The notes: generated from the sequence alone by a model not told the origin. 9,863 bases of DNA from Streptosporangiaceae bacterium (GCA_025934635.1 JAICWX010000319.1:1-9863); one strand, 5' to 3'. Shown: positions 1 to 6,521, counted from the stretch's first letter. Program-made: numbers and translations.

Positions 1-60
1 GTCAAAACATTGAGGACCGAACGGGTGGTGCAGATCGAACTCGGCAAGCTGCTCGAGTAG
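1..60 (+). CDS. Possible C-terminal end of an unknown protein (partial)
   Basis: From base 1, frame 1 reads 19 codons (VKTLRTERVVQIELGKLLE) and stops at TAG 58-60. The residues form a plausible amphipathic helix, and the end would converge on the leftward DUF397 gene that stops at 106, which is a natural layout. A diverged copy of the stretch TERVVQIELGKLL occurs at 6535-6575, which suggests that this frame has been coding. Only 60 bases are visible, so the family cannot be named and the reading frame is not proven. Confidence 0.35.
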   Translation, partial: VKTLRTERVVQIELGKLLE

Positions 61-105
61 CCCGCGAAAAGACGCCAGCCCGAGACGACCACGATCGTGA
101 AGGCG

Positions 106-300
106 CTAGCGGGCAGTTGATCCGACCTGGTCAGCGAACTTTTTCCACGCGCCGGGAGTGAACCGCAGCACCGGCCCCGGCCGGTCCTTGGTGTCGCGGA
201 CTAGAACGCGGCCAGTCTCGGCGTGCGTGCCGACCTCGATGCAGTTGCCGCCGTTACCGCCGCTGTAACTGGACTTCCTCCAGATCGCGTCCATGCTCAT
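106..300 (-). CDS. DUF397 (BldB-like) small protein
   Basis: This 64-residue protein matches the DUF397 pattern: an N-terminal WRKSSYSGGNGGNCIEVG block, a central VLVRDTKDRPGP block and a C-terminal FTPGAWKKFADQV helix. DUF397 proteins are actinomycete-specific, include BldB of Streptomyces, and usually sit beside a WhiJ-like XRE/DUF5753 regulator, as here. ATG at 298-300 is taken as the start; ATG at 292-294 is possible. Both lie inside the 3' end of the upstream regulator gene, giving a 47-bp overlap in a different frame, so translation is probably coupled to the regulator. The biochemical role of the family is unsettled; in whiJ-type loci such proteins are thought to act with or against the regulator. 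Family assignment is secure and function is inferred. Confidence 0.93.
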   Translation of the reverse strand: MSMDAIWRKSSYSGGNGGNCIEVGTHAETGRVLVRDTKDRPGPVLRFTPGAWKKFADQVGSTAR

Positions 301-1123
301 CAGCTACTTTCAGGATCAGGTCCCGCGAGGCTCCGCGCGGGAGCGCCTCGGACCTGAGTGTCTCGAACTTCAGGATCATCTTCGCTACCGTCACTGGGTC
401 CCGGGTGGTCTGCCCCTCGTCCGGTGTCTCGAAGTAGACCATACCCGGCGCGTCCCCGCCGAAATCCCCGATGGCGAACGCTCCCAGCAGGCCCACGTGC
501 GCGCCCGTCTCGGCCGGGATGACGTGGATCTTGATCGCGGCCCGCTCGGCCATGTCGGCCAGGTGCAGAAGCTGGCCGTGCATCACCTTGGCGCCGCCGA
601 CCCGGCGGCGCAGCACGCCCTCATCCAGCACCGCCCAGAACGACGGCGCCCCCGCCCGGGCAAAGATCTTCTGCCGGTCCATTCGCGCCGCGACCAGCTG
701 CTCGATCCTGTCCTCGTCGTCATCGGTCCGCCACGCCCGGAATAGCACCTGGGCGTACTCCGGGGTCTGCAGAAGGCCCGGGATGAGCAACGGCTCCCAC
801 CCGCGCAGCACCGACGCCCGGCCCTCGGCATCTACCCAGTCCTCGAACCAGCGCGGATACGGTCCATCCCATTTCAGCGACGCCCGGTAGAACCGGCCGA
901 ACCAGCCGCCCATCTGAGGGAATGCCTCATCGCATGCCTCGGCGAACCGCTCGGTAGGGCTGAGCAACCCCGATTCCACCCGCGACACCGTAGACGCATC
1001 ACACGGCACCCGCGCACCCAGTTCGGCCAGCGTCATTCCCGCCGCCTCCCGCGCCCGCCGCACCTCCGCGCCGAAGAAATGCAGCGGCGACGCACCCGGA
1101 TCAAGATCCCGTTTGCCAGCCAT
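254..1123 (-). CDS. WhiJ-like XRE-family regulator with DUF5753 domain
   Basis: This 289-residue protein has an N-terminal helix-turn-helix of the XRE/Cro-CI type at about residues 15-70 (FFGAEVRRAREAAGMTLAEL, then DASTVSRVESG). A DUF5753 domain follows at about residues 90-280. Its hallmarks are the LLIPGLLQTPEYAQVL segment near 112-127 and AVLDEGVLRRRVGG in the middle. Length and order are normal for the actinomycete WhiJ-type family, whose members bind DNA and pair with a DUF397 partner, here encoded immediately downstream. The start ATG (1121-1123) is preceded by AAGGAG at a spacing of 5. It is probably a local regulator of development or stress, and may bind the divergent gap at 1124-1298. 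Its target is not visible from sequence. Confidence 0.94.
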   Translation of the reverse strand: MAGKRDLDPGASPLHFFGAEVRRAREAAGMTLAELGARVPCDASTVSRVESGLLSPTERFAEACDEAFPQMGGWFGRFYRASLKWDGPYPRWFEDWVDAEGRASVLRGWEPLLIPGLLQTPEYAQVLFRAWRTDDDEDRIEQLVAARMDRQKIFARAGAPSFWAVLDEGVLRRRVGGAKVMHGQLLHLADMAERAAIKIHVIPAETGAHVGLLGAFAIGDFGGDAPGMVYFETPDEGQTTRDPVTVAKMILKFETLRSEALPRGASRDLILKVADEHGRDLEEVQLQRR

Positions 1124-1298
1124 GGCTGCTCCTTTGCACGGGCTTGCCTTCCCGGCCCCGCCGCTCGCATATCACGGCTGCCGGTTGCGGATAGCGACAC
1201 GATTCCTTCAAACGGTAACCCCGCTCTGGGATGTTCGGTAACCAGAACCGCGCATCCGGCCAGCACCGGAATCCACAGGCTGCGGAAAGGACGAGCAC
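1124..1298. promoter_or_regulatory. Divergent intergenic region with a repeated CGGTAACC
   Basis: This 175-bp gap separates the leftward WhiJ-like gene from the rightward ATPase gene and must carry both promoters. The octamer CGGTAACC occurs at 1213-1220 and again at 1236-1243, in the same orientation and 23 bp apart (about two helical turns). Its core fits the near-palindrome GGTNACC. The pair is a candidate regulator site. I could not assign a convincing -35/-10 pair in either direction. Confidence 0.4.
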
Positions 1299-1688
1299 GT
1301 GAGCAGGGCGCCAGCGCTGACAACTACCAGCTATACCGGCGTGTTCTGCGGACGCCCCGACCAGGTCGGTCGCGCCCGCCACGCCATCACCCGGCATCTC
1401 GCCGGCCACCCCGCGGCCGACGACGCCGCCCTGATCATCAGCGAACTCGCCGGCAACGCCGTCCTGCACAGCAATTCCGCCGGGCAGTTCTTCACCGTCC
1501 GCGCCCGCCCGGACGACGCCAGCCTGCACCTGGAAGTCGAAGACCTCGGCGGCCCCTGGCACCCCGCCCCCCGCGACACCACCCGCCCCCACGGCCTGGA
1601 CGTGATCCAGGCCCTCACCGGCCCGGGTAACTGGGGCATCAACGGCGACAGCACCGGCCGCACCGCCTGGGCCCGCCTGCCATGCTGA
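1299..1688 (+). CDS. RsbW-like ATP-binding protein (anti-sigma-factor-type HATPase)
   Basis: This 129-residue single-domain protein belongs to the HATPase_c_2 group of GHKL ATPases, which includes the serine kinase/anti-sigma factors RsbW and SpoIIAB. The N box is visible as ELAGNAVLHS (Glu49, Asn53, His57), the G1 box as VEDLGG (80-85), and the HGLDVIQAL segment (98-106) matches the second nucleotide-binding loop. Such proteins bind a sigma factor or phosphorylate an anti-anti-sigma partner, and they are common members of AbaA/WhiJ-type clusters. The start is GTG 1299, with GGAAAGG at 1284-1290 as ribosome binding site. It is divergent from the WhiJ-like gene. No sigma factor or anti-anti-sigma partner is encoded in the window, so its target is unknown. 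Confidence 0.88.
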   Translation: MSRAPALTTTSYTGVFCGRPDQVGRARHAITRHLAGHPAADDAALIISELAGNAVLHSNSAGQFFTVRARPDDASLHLEVEDLGGPWHPAPRDTTRPHGLDVIQALTGPGNWGINGDSTGRTAWARLPC

Positions 1689-1721
1689 CGGCCCGGCGGG
1701 CTCCCGGCACCACTGCGTAGG

Positions 1722-1982
1722 ATGCCGTTCGTGGACATCGCCCCCGCCGACCAGCCGGCAGTCGAGGCGATGTGGGCGTCGTACGTCGCGGACAGCGGCT
1801 ACGACGGACCACTCGTGATGACCTATGCGTTCGGCGACTCCGCGGAAATGGCCGACGAGCTCGGCCTCCTGGTGCTGCACGGTCCCAAAAGGGCCACGGC
1901 GGAACTCGTGCAGGCGTTCACGACGCCGGACGAACCGCTGCCCGAGCGTTTCGAGCTGGTCTGGCCAGCGACCAGAACCTGA
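1722..1982 (+). pseudogene. Shortened ASCH-domain (YhfF-like) protein, likely a remnant
   Basis: The 86-residue reading frame begins like actinomycete ASCH-domain proteins. It has an acidic start (MPFVDIAPADQPAVEAMW), then AFGDSAEMADELGLLVLHGPKRATAEL, which fits the family pattern FGDSxExADEL...GxKxAT where the RNA/nucleotide-binding core begins. ASCH proteins of this kind are usually about 130-150 residues. Here the frame stops at TGA 1980-1982, before the rest of the beta barrel. The missing half is not found in the other two forward frames, which run straight into the DUF6578-like gene 14 bp later. No good Shine-Dalgarno sequence precedes ATG 1722. I read it as a truncated gene, although a functional short variant cannot be excluded. 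Confidence 0.6.
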
Positions 1983-1996
1983 ACCAGGCTATGGGC

Positions 1997-2368
1997 ATGA
2001 CGGTCTGGATCGACGGCTGGCAGATGCAGTGCTGCGGTAAGCCGTTCCGCCTCGGCTCGCAGGTCGCCTGGACGCTCCGTGCCGCTGACCCGGACTGGTA
2101 TGAGGCAATACTGGGCGCGCAGCAGACTGTGGATGCGGCCGAGGAGCACCACGGCGGCGTCCCGGAGGACACCGCGCCGACCCGGGGGACGGTCACGTAT
2201 ATCGCGGCCGTTCACTGTCGTTACGCGCCCAGGCCCGGCAGCGAGTCACGAACCGTCTACCCGGTTGCGGGTTCCGGGGTTCTCACGAACATCGATTCGG
2301 CGGACGGGTGGACCGCTGATCGCGGTGACGAGCGATTCGCCGGGTACCTCGTGCAACTCAAACCCTGA
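1997..2368 (+). CDS. DUF6578-like hypothetical protein
   Basis: This 123-residue acidic protein opens with MTVWIDGWQMQCCGKPF and contains VAWTL, AAEEHHGG, PTRGTVTYI, VHCRYAP and a C-terminal FAGYLVQL strand. I recognise this as the pattern of the uncharacterised actinomycete DUF6578 family, but from memory only. The Cys-Cys pair and the paired histidines might bind a metal, which is inference. ATG 1997 is preferred because AGG lies 8 bp upstream and the family starts at MxVW; ATG 1991 is in frame and equally possible. The gene starts 14 bp after the stop of the shortened ASCH gene, so the two are probably co-transcribed or were brought together by a deletion. Confidence 0.68.
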   Translation: MTVWIDGWQMQCCGKPFRLGSQVAWTLRAADPDWYEAILGAQQTVDAAEEHHGGVPEDTAPTRGTVTYIAAVHCRYAPRPGSESRTVYPVAGSGVLTNIDSADGWTADRGDERFAGYLVQLKP

Positions 2369-2820
2369 CAGCGGCAAATGAGTGCGTTTGCGGAGCGCCG
2401 TATCCCATTGCCCCGGAGATAGTCGCGCCTGCTTCGCAGATCGCAGCGTCTGGGTGTCATGATCGGCCGCCGTCGGCAGAGAGCGGCGGGAGCCGCCAGA
2501 ACGGAACTGACGGGAACGTGGGCCGCAACCGGCGGGATAGGACATGAACAGGCCGGAGCCTGCCGAGCCAGGCCACTTCCAGCCGGTGCCGGCAGTGCGG
2601 CCGCTCGCCCGGCTGGCGGCAAGGTTCCGCGGCTCCGGTGGATGCCTTCGGTGCGCAGTGACACAGCGCGGGGCGCGCATGGGGGTATATCGCCTTGTCG
2701 GCGCGGCGCCGCAGGCGGTCCCGCGGTTAGGCTGTGCTGGCCGGGCTTCTAGCCGCCTGGCGGTCATGGCGGCGCCAGCAGTCCCGCGCGGCCGGAGTGA
2801 CGGATTCCTGAGGAGAGGCG
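2369..2820. other. Intergenic stretch without a convincing gene
   Basis: These 452 bp separate the DUF6578-like gene from the AhpD-like gene. Open frames exist on both strands, but their translations are rich in Arg, Pro, Ala and Gly and show no domain pattern, as expected for high-GC shadow frames. A short GCAAA/TTTGC hairpin just after the stop at 2368 is too weak to call a terminator. The stretch presumably holds the promoter of the gene at 2821, but I could not identify clear -35/-10 boxes. Confidence 0.5.
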
Positions 2821-3459
2821 ATGGGCGACCGACAGCGGATCAGCTACCTGCCGCTTGAGGCGATGGACCAGGAGATGCGGGCGGAGATGGAGCGATGCCG
2901 GCGTGAGGGGACCCCGCGGCCGGAGAGCTCGGCGGTACGCGCCCACGTTCCCGCGTGCTTCTGGGCTTTCGCGCGGTCGTGGGAGGCGATCTTCCGTGAC
3001 GGGGTCTGCGATCACGCCGTCAAGGAGCTGTGCCGTGTTTACGTGTCGCGCACGGTGAAGTGCGAGTACTGCGGGAATCAGCGCTCGGAGAAGGCCAGGG
3101 CGCTGGGCCTGAGCGAGGCGAAATACGATGACCTGCTCAATTTCGAGACCTCGGCGAGATTCGGGGACCGCGAGAAGGCTGCCCTGGCCTATGCGGAGGC
3201 GATCACCTGGCGGCTGGATGCCGGCGATGAGCTGTGGGAGCGGCTTCACCGCCACTTTTCCGAGCCGGAGCTGGTCGAGCTCGGCTGCTTCATTGCCCTG
3301 ACGATGGGCCAGCAGAGCTGGCTGCGGCTGCTCGGCATCGAGCACCACGAGGTGCTGGCCGGGACCGCAGCCTCGATGGCACCTGGCTTCGGCACCGCGG
3401 AGGAACTCGCCGCCTCGAAGGCATCTCAGGAGTACTGGGCCCGGAAGACCGCCACCTGA
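2821..3459 (+). CDS. Carboxymuconolactone decarboxylase / AhpD-like protein
   Basis: This 212-residue all-helical protein carries the AhpD/CMD core: Glu69, then 12 residues later Cys81-Glu-Tyr-Cys84. The Glu-to-Cys spacing matches mycobacterial AhpD (Glu118, Cys130, Cys133). In AhpD the CxxC pair is the redox centre of an alkylhydroperoxidase. The histidine normally four residues after the second Cys is Arg88 here, and the proton-relay His between the cysteines is Tyr83, so classic peroxidase chemistry may be altered. Helical segments follow (DREKAALAYAEAITW, ELVELGCFIALTMGQ), typical of the family, and the C-terminal tail is longer than in small CMD proteins. GAGGAG lies just upstream of ATG 2821. 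It stands alone, and its substrate is unknown. Confidence 0.86.
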   Translation: MGDRQRISYLPLEAMDQEMRAEMERCRREGTPRPESSAVRAHVPACFWAFARSWEAIFRDGVCDHAVKELCRVYVSRTVKCEYCGNQRSEKARALGLSEAKYDDLLNFETSARFGDREKAALAYAEAITWRLDAGDELWERLHRHFSEPELVELGCFIALTMGQQSWLRLLGIEHHEVLAGTAASMAPGFGTAEELAASKASQEYWARKTAT

Positions 3460-3552
3460 TCAAAGGCCACGACGCCGCTCAAACCCGAAACGTCAACGCG
3501 CCCCTCGCATGATCGTGCTCTTGGCCGATCCGTTGCTTGCGGCGCCGGCTGC

Positions 3553-4213
3553 TCATCGTGGGCGGTAGAAGCCTGGGTCTTCGGGTGCTCCGGGAAGGTC
3601 ATCCAGTGGTGTTGCGGTGGTGAACACTGACCGCAGCCAGTGAGTGCTCTCCCAGTTCCAGGCCCACAAGGTGGTGCTGACCTCCTCGGTGGTGCGGGGC
3701 ACGTAGAGGCCCGGTGAGCAAGCCGGCGAAGGTGAGGTGGACTCCGTCGTAGTCGCGGGCGACCGTGCTCCAGGTGGGGGCCGGGCCGTTGTCGATGCCA
3801 GCGGCATTGCGCAGGCTGTCATCGGGGCCCGGGTGGGTCGCCGGATCCCGGTAGCGCCGGACGAGGCTGTGCCAGTCTGCGGCCGAGTCGACGTCATAGA
3901 CGCGGGCCGTGGAGGACACCCGCAGGCGCACCTGGTGCACTGGGTAGACGGCGTCCCAGTCGCTGATGCCGCACGATAGCTCCGCGTGCGCACCAGAGCG
4001 GACCGGCTCGTCGCGCGCGACGGGCAGCTCGGTAGAAGTGGCGATGCTTCCGGCGGGCCTCTGCGCGTAGGTCTCCCACGCATCGTTCGGCCCTTCCGGG
4101 GCCATGACGCCGCGCTGGTCGCCTCCCCGGACGGCCAGCCAGCTGTTGAAGCAGGCATCGAAGGCGTACGGCACGTCGCGGGCCGCCTTGATGCCGATCA
4201 GCCGCCGCACCAC
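3553..4213 (-). pseudogene. Frameshifted conserved-looking hypothetical gene
   Basis: Two leftward frames join into one sensible protein. The first runs from GTG 4213 through RRLIGIKAARDVPYAF, YRDPATHPGPDDSLRNAAGI and DYDGVHLTFAGLLTG. At about 3706-3714 the meaningful sequence moves to another frame (LYVPRTTEEVSTTLWAWNWE, STHWLRSVFTTATPLDDLPG) and ends at TGA 3553-3555. The span of 661 bp is 220 codons plus one base, as expected for a single-base insertion, and the point lies in a short GGGCC run. The C-terminal part is rich in Trp and ends GFYRPR. I do not recognise the family. It starts 48 bp downstream of the methyltransferase stop on the same strand, so the two may share a transcript. Sensible frames reach a little upstream of 4213, so the true start is uncertain. 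A sequencing error could mimic the frameshift. Confidence 0.72.
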
Positions 4214-4261
4214 GGCGAGGTCTGCCGCTTCCAGCCCGACCCCATGATCCTGCTAAGGACG

Positions 4262-5206
4262 TTATGTACGATGCCGCGACTTAGCTGAAGGATGCCGGTG
4301 CCGGTAGACCCGGATCTGTAGGTCCGCCGTTACCGTGGCCGGGTCCGGCAGGGCGCGGATGCGGGCCGCCAGGGTCTGCGACGTGATGTGGCGGGCGCTG
4401 GGCCCCATGGCGACGAGCGCTGCCAGGTCGGCGTGATCCAGGCTCAGCCGGTACTTCACCGTGGTGACACCACCCATCGCGAAACGGCTGAACGCGTCCG
4501 CGAGCCGCCGGGGCTTGCCCGGGTCGATGCCGATCATGCCGAGCGGCCTCAGGATCTCTCTCAGATGACCGGTGCCCGGTGCCGCGATGATGAGCGCACC
4601 GTCAGCCGCCAGGATGCGGTCGATCTCGGCCGCATTCCGTGGCCCGAAGACGCTCAGGACGACAGCCGCCGAATGTGCCGCCAGCGGAAGGCGCTGCCAG
4701 ACGTCCGCAGCCAGGGCCGCTGCCCGCGGGTGCGCCCGGGAAGCACGCCGGAGCGCCGGGACGGACAGGTCGATGCACAGCCCGTGCCGGTGCGGGAGCC
4801 CGTCCAGGATCTGAGCGAGGTAGTAGCCGGTACCACCGGCCAGGTCGACCACCAGGCCATGTCCGGCACTGTCACCTTGCGCGGCCAGTGACCGCACCGC
4901 CGCGGCCAGCGGCCGGTAGTGCCCGCGGCCGAGGAAGTGGTCGCGGGCAGCCACCATGGCAGTGCTGTCACCGGTGCCCGGGCCCGCCCGGCCGGCGCGG
5001 AGATTGACATAGCCGTGGCGAGCGACATCGAAGCTGTGATGGCGGCGGCATGCCAGTTGCACGCCGCTCAGGTTCATCGAGCTGCCGCACACCGGGCAGC
5101 GCAGATAAGTGACCGCCGAGCCCAGCGCCCGGATCTCCGCTGCGGGTGAGACCGAACAAAATCCAGTGATGTCAGGCAGCTGGCAGGCAGGGTTGTGTCC
5201 GTGCAC
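4262..5206 (-). CDS. 23S rRNA (guanine-N1) methyltransferase, RlmA/TlrB-like
   Basis: This 314-residue protein has the RlmA layout. An N-terminal zinc site is formed by Cys37-x2-Cys40 and Cys53-x3-His57, followed by HSFDVARHGYVNLRAGRAG and GDSTAMVAARDHFL. The SAM-binding motif I is VVDLAGGTGYYL (119-130), the acidic loop CIDLS comes next, and then VFGPRNAAEIDRIL (about 186-199). The C-terminal MGPSARH (267-273) is typical of the Gram-positive RlmAII/TlrB branch. RlmAII and TlrB methylate N1 of G748 in 23S rRNA hairpin 35, in the macrolide exit-tunnel region, and TlrB contributes to tylosin resistance. The only in-frame standard start before the zinc site is GTG 5204-5206, giving an unusually long leader of about 35 residues; its ribosome binding site is weak. 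Whether this is housekeeping or self-resistance cannot be told, as no macrolide genes are visible. Confidence 0.9.
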   Translation of the reverse strand: MHGHNPACQLPDITGFCSVSPAAEIRALGSAVTYLRCPVCGSSMNLSGVQLACRRHHSFDVARHGYVNLRAGRAGPGTGDSTAMVAARDHFLGRGHYRPLAAAVRSLAAQGDSAGHGLVVDLAGGTGYYLAQILDGLPHRHGLCIDLSVPALRRASRAHPRAAALAADVWQRLPLAAHSAAVVLSVFGPRNAAEIDRILAADGALIIAAPGTGHLREILRPLGMIGIDPGKPRRLADAFSRFAMGGVTTVKYRLSLDHADLAALVAMGPSARHITSQTLAARIRALPDPATVTADLQIRVYRHRHPSAKSRHRT

Positions 5207-5630
5207 AGAAACGTCCCGTCAAGTCGGAAGAAAAATGACCAGCCGACGGCGGTACGCCCGGGCAGCACACCCGTATCAGGGCTCACTCCAGAGGCCGGAC
5301 GGCACATTGCCGCCCGGCGCTGCGTACCGCCTCAGGCGGTACGCGGACGCTTGAAGTACATGTAACCCATAACCACCAGTCTACGGGCCCGGGTGACCCG
5401 CGGCCCCGGGCGAGCGGTCCATATCCACCAGCGCGGCCCGGAACACGCCGGACAAGAACACGTGCCCCCGTGACTCCTGCGCCTGAGCGTCGGCTGTGAG
5501 CACGTTGACGACTTCTGGCACGACCTGGACTCCGCGCTCGCCTTGGCAACGCGAACTCACAGCCACCCCACCAGGTAAAACGCCATGGACTGGTATATAG
5601 ACCCTGGCCGCCGGTGTTAGGGTCGGCCGC
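5207..5630. promoter_or_regulatory. Divergent intergenic region of methyltransferase and metallopeptidase
   Basis: This 424-bp gap lies between the leftward methyltransferase and the rightward metallopeptidase. It holds a perfect inverted repeat at 5322-5344. On the minus strand there is a 12-codon mini-ORF (ATG 5368-5370, peptide MGYMYFKRPRTA) whose TGA (5332-5334) is the loop of that repeat. Another minus-strand frame of 59 codons (GTG 5558-5560 to TAG 5381-5383) looks mildly protein-like but has no recognisable family. Near the metallopeptidase start, TAGGGT at 5618-5623 could be a -10 box for a near-leaderless transcript beginning at about 5631. No strong -35 is seen. Confidence 0.45.
5322..5344. 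repeat. Perfect 23-bp inverted repeat (hairpin or operator)
   Basis: GCGTACCGCC (5322-5331) is followed by TCA and then its exact reverse complement GGCGGTACGC (5335-5344). The T and A of the spacer also match, so the symmetry is 11 bp on each side of one central base. As RNA it would be a stable hairpin; as DNA it resembles a dimer-binding operator. There is no T-tract on either side, so a classical terminator is less likely. It lies about 116 bp upstream of the methyltransferase start, within its probable leader. Confidence 0.75.
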
Positions 5631-6521
5631 ATGAGCTTCGACCCCGGATCGCAACTAGATCCGTCCCAGATCCAGGACCGGCGCGGCGGTGTGAGCGGCC
5701 GTACGGTCGCCGTAGGCGGGGGCGGCCTGGGCATCGTCGGGGTGATCATTGCGCTGGTCGTGACGCTGGCCGGCGGAGGCAGCGGGGGCGGCGCCGCCAC
5801 CGACATCCTCAACCAGCTCAGCGGCCTCAACGGACAGCAGGTAGGCGACCCGGGCAGTTCGAGCACGGTGGCCAATGAATGTCACACCGGAGCGGATGCC
5901 CAGCAGAAGGAAGACTGCCGGATCGTCGGCTACGTGAACAGCATCCAGTCCTACTGGAAGGGCACGCTGCGCGGCTACACGGTCGTGCCCACGGTGTTCT
6001 TCAGCGGCCAGACCGACACCGGGTGCGGCCCGGCGTCGACCGACGTGGGCCCGTTCTACTGCCCCGCCGACAAGAACGTGTACATCGACCTGGGTTTCTT
6101 CTCCGAGCTCAAGACCAAGTTCGGAGCCAAGGGCGGTACGTTCGCCCAGGCTTACGTCCTCGCCCACGAATACGGGCACCACGTGCAGGACCTGCTGGGC
6201 GTCCTCACCGGGAGCAGCGGCGCTCAGGGAGCCCAGGGCCAGAGCGTCCGGACCGAGCTGCAAGCCGACTGCTACGCCGGCGTATGGGCGGCGCACGCGG
6301 TCGACACCGGCTTCCTGACCCAGGTCAGCCAGGCCAATATCGCGGATGCGCTCGATGCCGCCGCGGCCGTCGGCGACGACCGGATCCAGACGGAATTCCA
6401 GGGATCGACGAACCCGGAGACCTGGACCCACGGCTCATCGGCGGAACGCCAGCACTGGTTCACGACCGGCTACCAGTCGGGCAACCCGAACAAGTGCGAC
6501 ACGTTCCACGGATCCCTCTAA
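5631..6521 (+). CDS. ypfJ: YpfJ-type neutral zinc metallopeptidase, membrane-anchored
   Basis: This 296-residue protein has the full layout of the PF04228 family. A short N-terminal segment ([11 protein letters not shown]) is followed by one membrane-spanning helix at about residues 31-48, then a Gly/Ser linker and an extracytoplasmic peptidase domain. The zinc motif is HEYGHH (179-184) with Glu180 as catalytic base. A conserved ELQAD (209-213) downstream probably supplies a further ligand. Six cysteines after the helix (84, 96, 132, 144, 214, 289) fit disulphides outside the membrane. Length is typical. ATG 5631 is chosen because the family N-terminus starts here; there is no clear Shine-Dalgarno sequence, and a TAGGGT box 8 bp upstream suggests a leaderless or very short leader. 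Its physiological substrates are unknown. It is divergent from the methyltransferase with no evident functional link. Confidence 0.93.
   Translation: MSFDPGSQLDPSQIQDRRGGVSGRTVAVGGGGLGIVGVIIALVVTLAGGGSGGGAATDILNQLSGLNGQQVGDPGSSSTVANECHTGADAQQKEDCRIVGYVNSIQSYWKGTLRGYTVVPTVFFSGQTDTGCGPASTDVGPFYCPADKNVYIDLGFFSELKTKFGAKGGTFAQAYVLAHEYGHHVQDLLGVLTGSSGAQGAQGQSVRTELQADCYAGVWAAHAVDTGFLTQVSQANIADALDAAAAVGDDRIQTEFQGSTNPETWTHGSSAERQHWFTTGYQSGNPNKCDTFHGSL

Noticed and set aside
90..99. 10-bp palindrome CACGATCGTG between the gene ends at 60 and 106
   Set aside because: It has no loop for a terminator and is short enough to occur by chance in GC-rich DNA.
2246..2767. Leftward 173-codon frame across the gap at 2369-2820
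   Set aside because: It overlaps the DUF6578-like gene and its translation is low in hydrophobic residues and has no family signature.
2459..2858. Forward frames of 97 and 104 codons before the AhpD-like gene
   Set aside because: Their composition is dominated by Arg, Ala, Pro and Gly with no domain pattern, and one runs into the real gene in another frame.
5386..5410. GC inverted repeat GCCCGGG...CCCGGGC
   Set aside because: The 7-bp arms are made only of G and C and are expected at random in this composition.
5655..6431. Leftward 258-codon frame opposite the metallopeptidase
   Set aside because: It is antisense to an intact PF04228 protein and has no recognisable domain.
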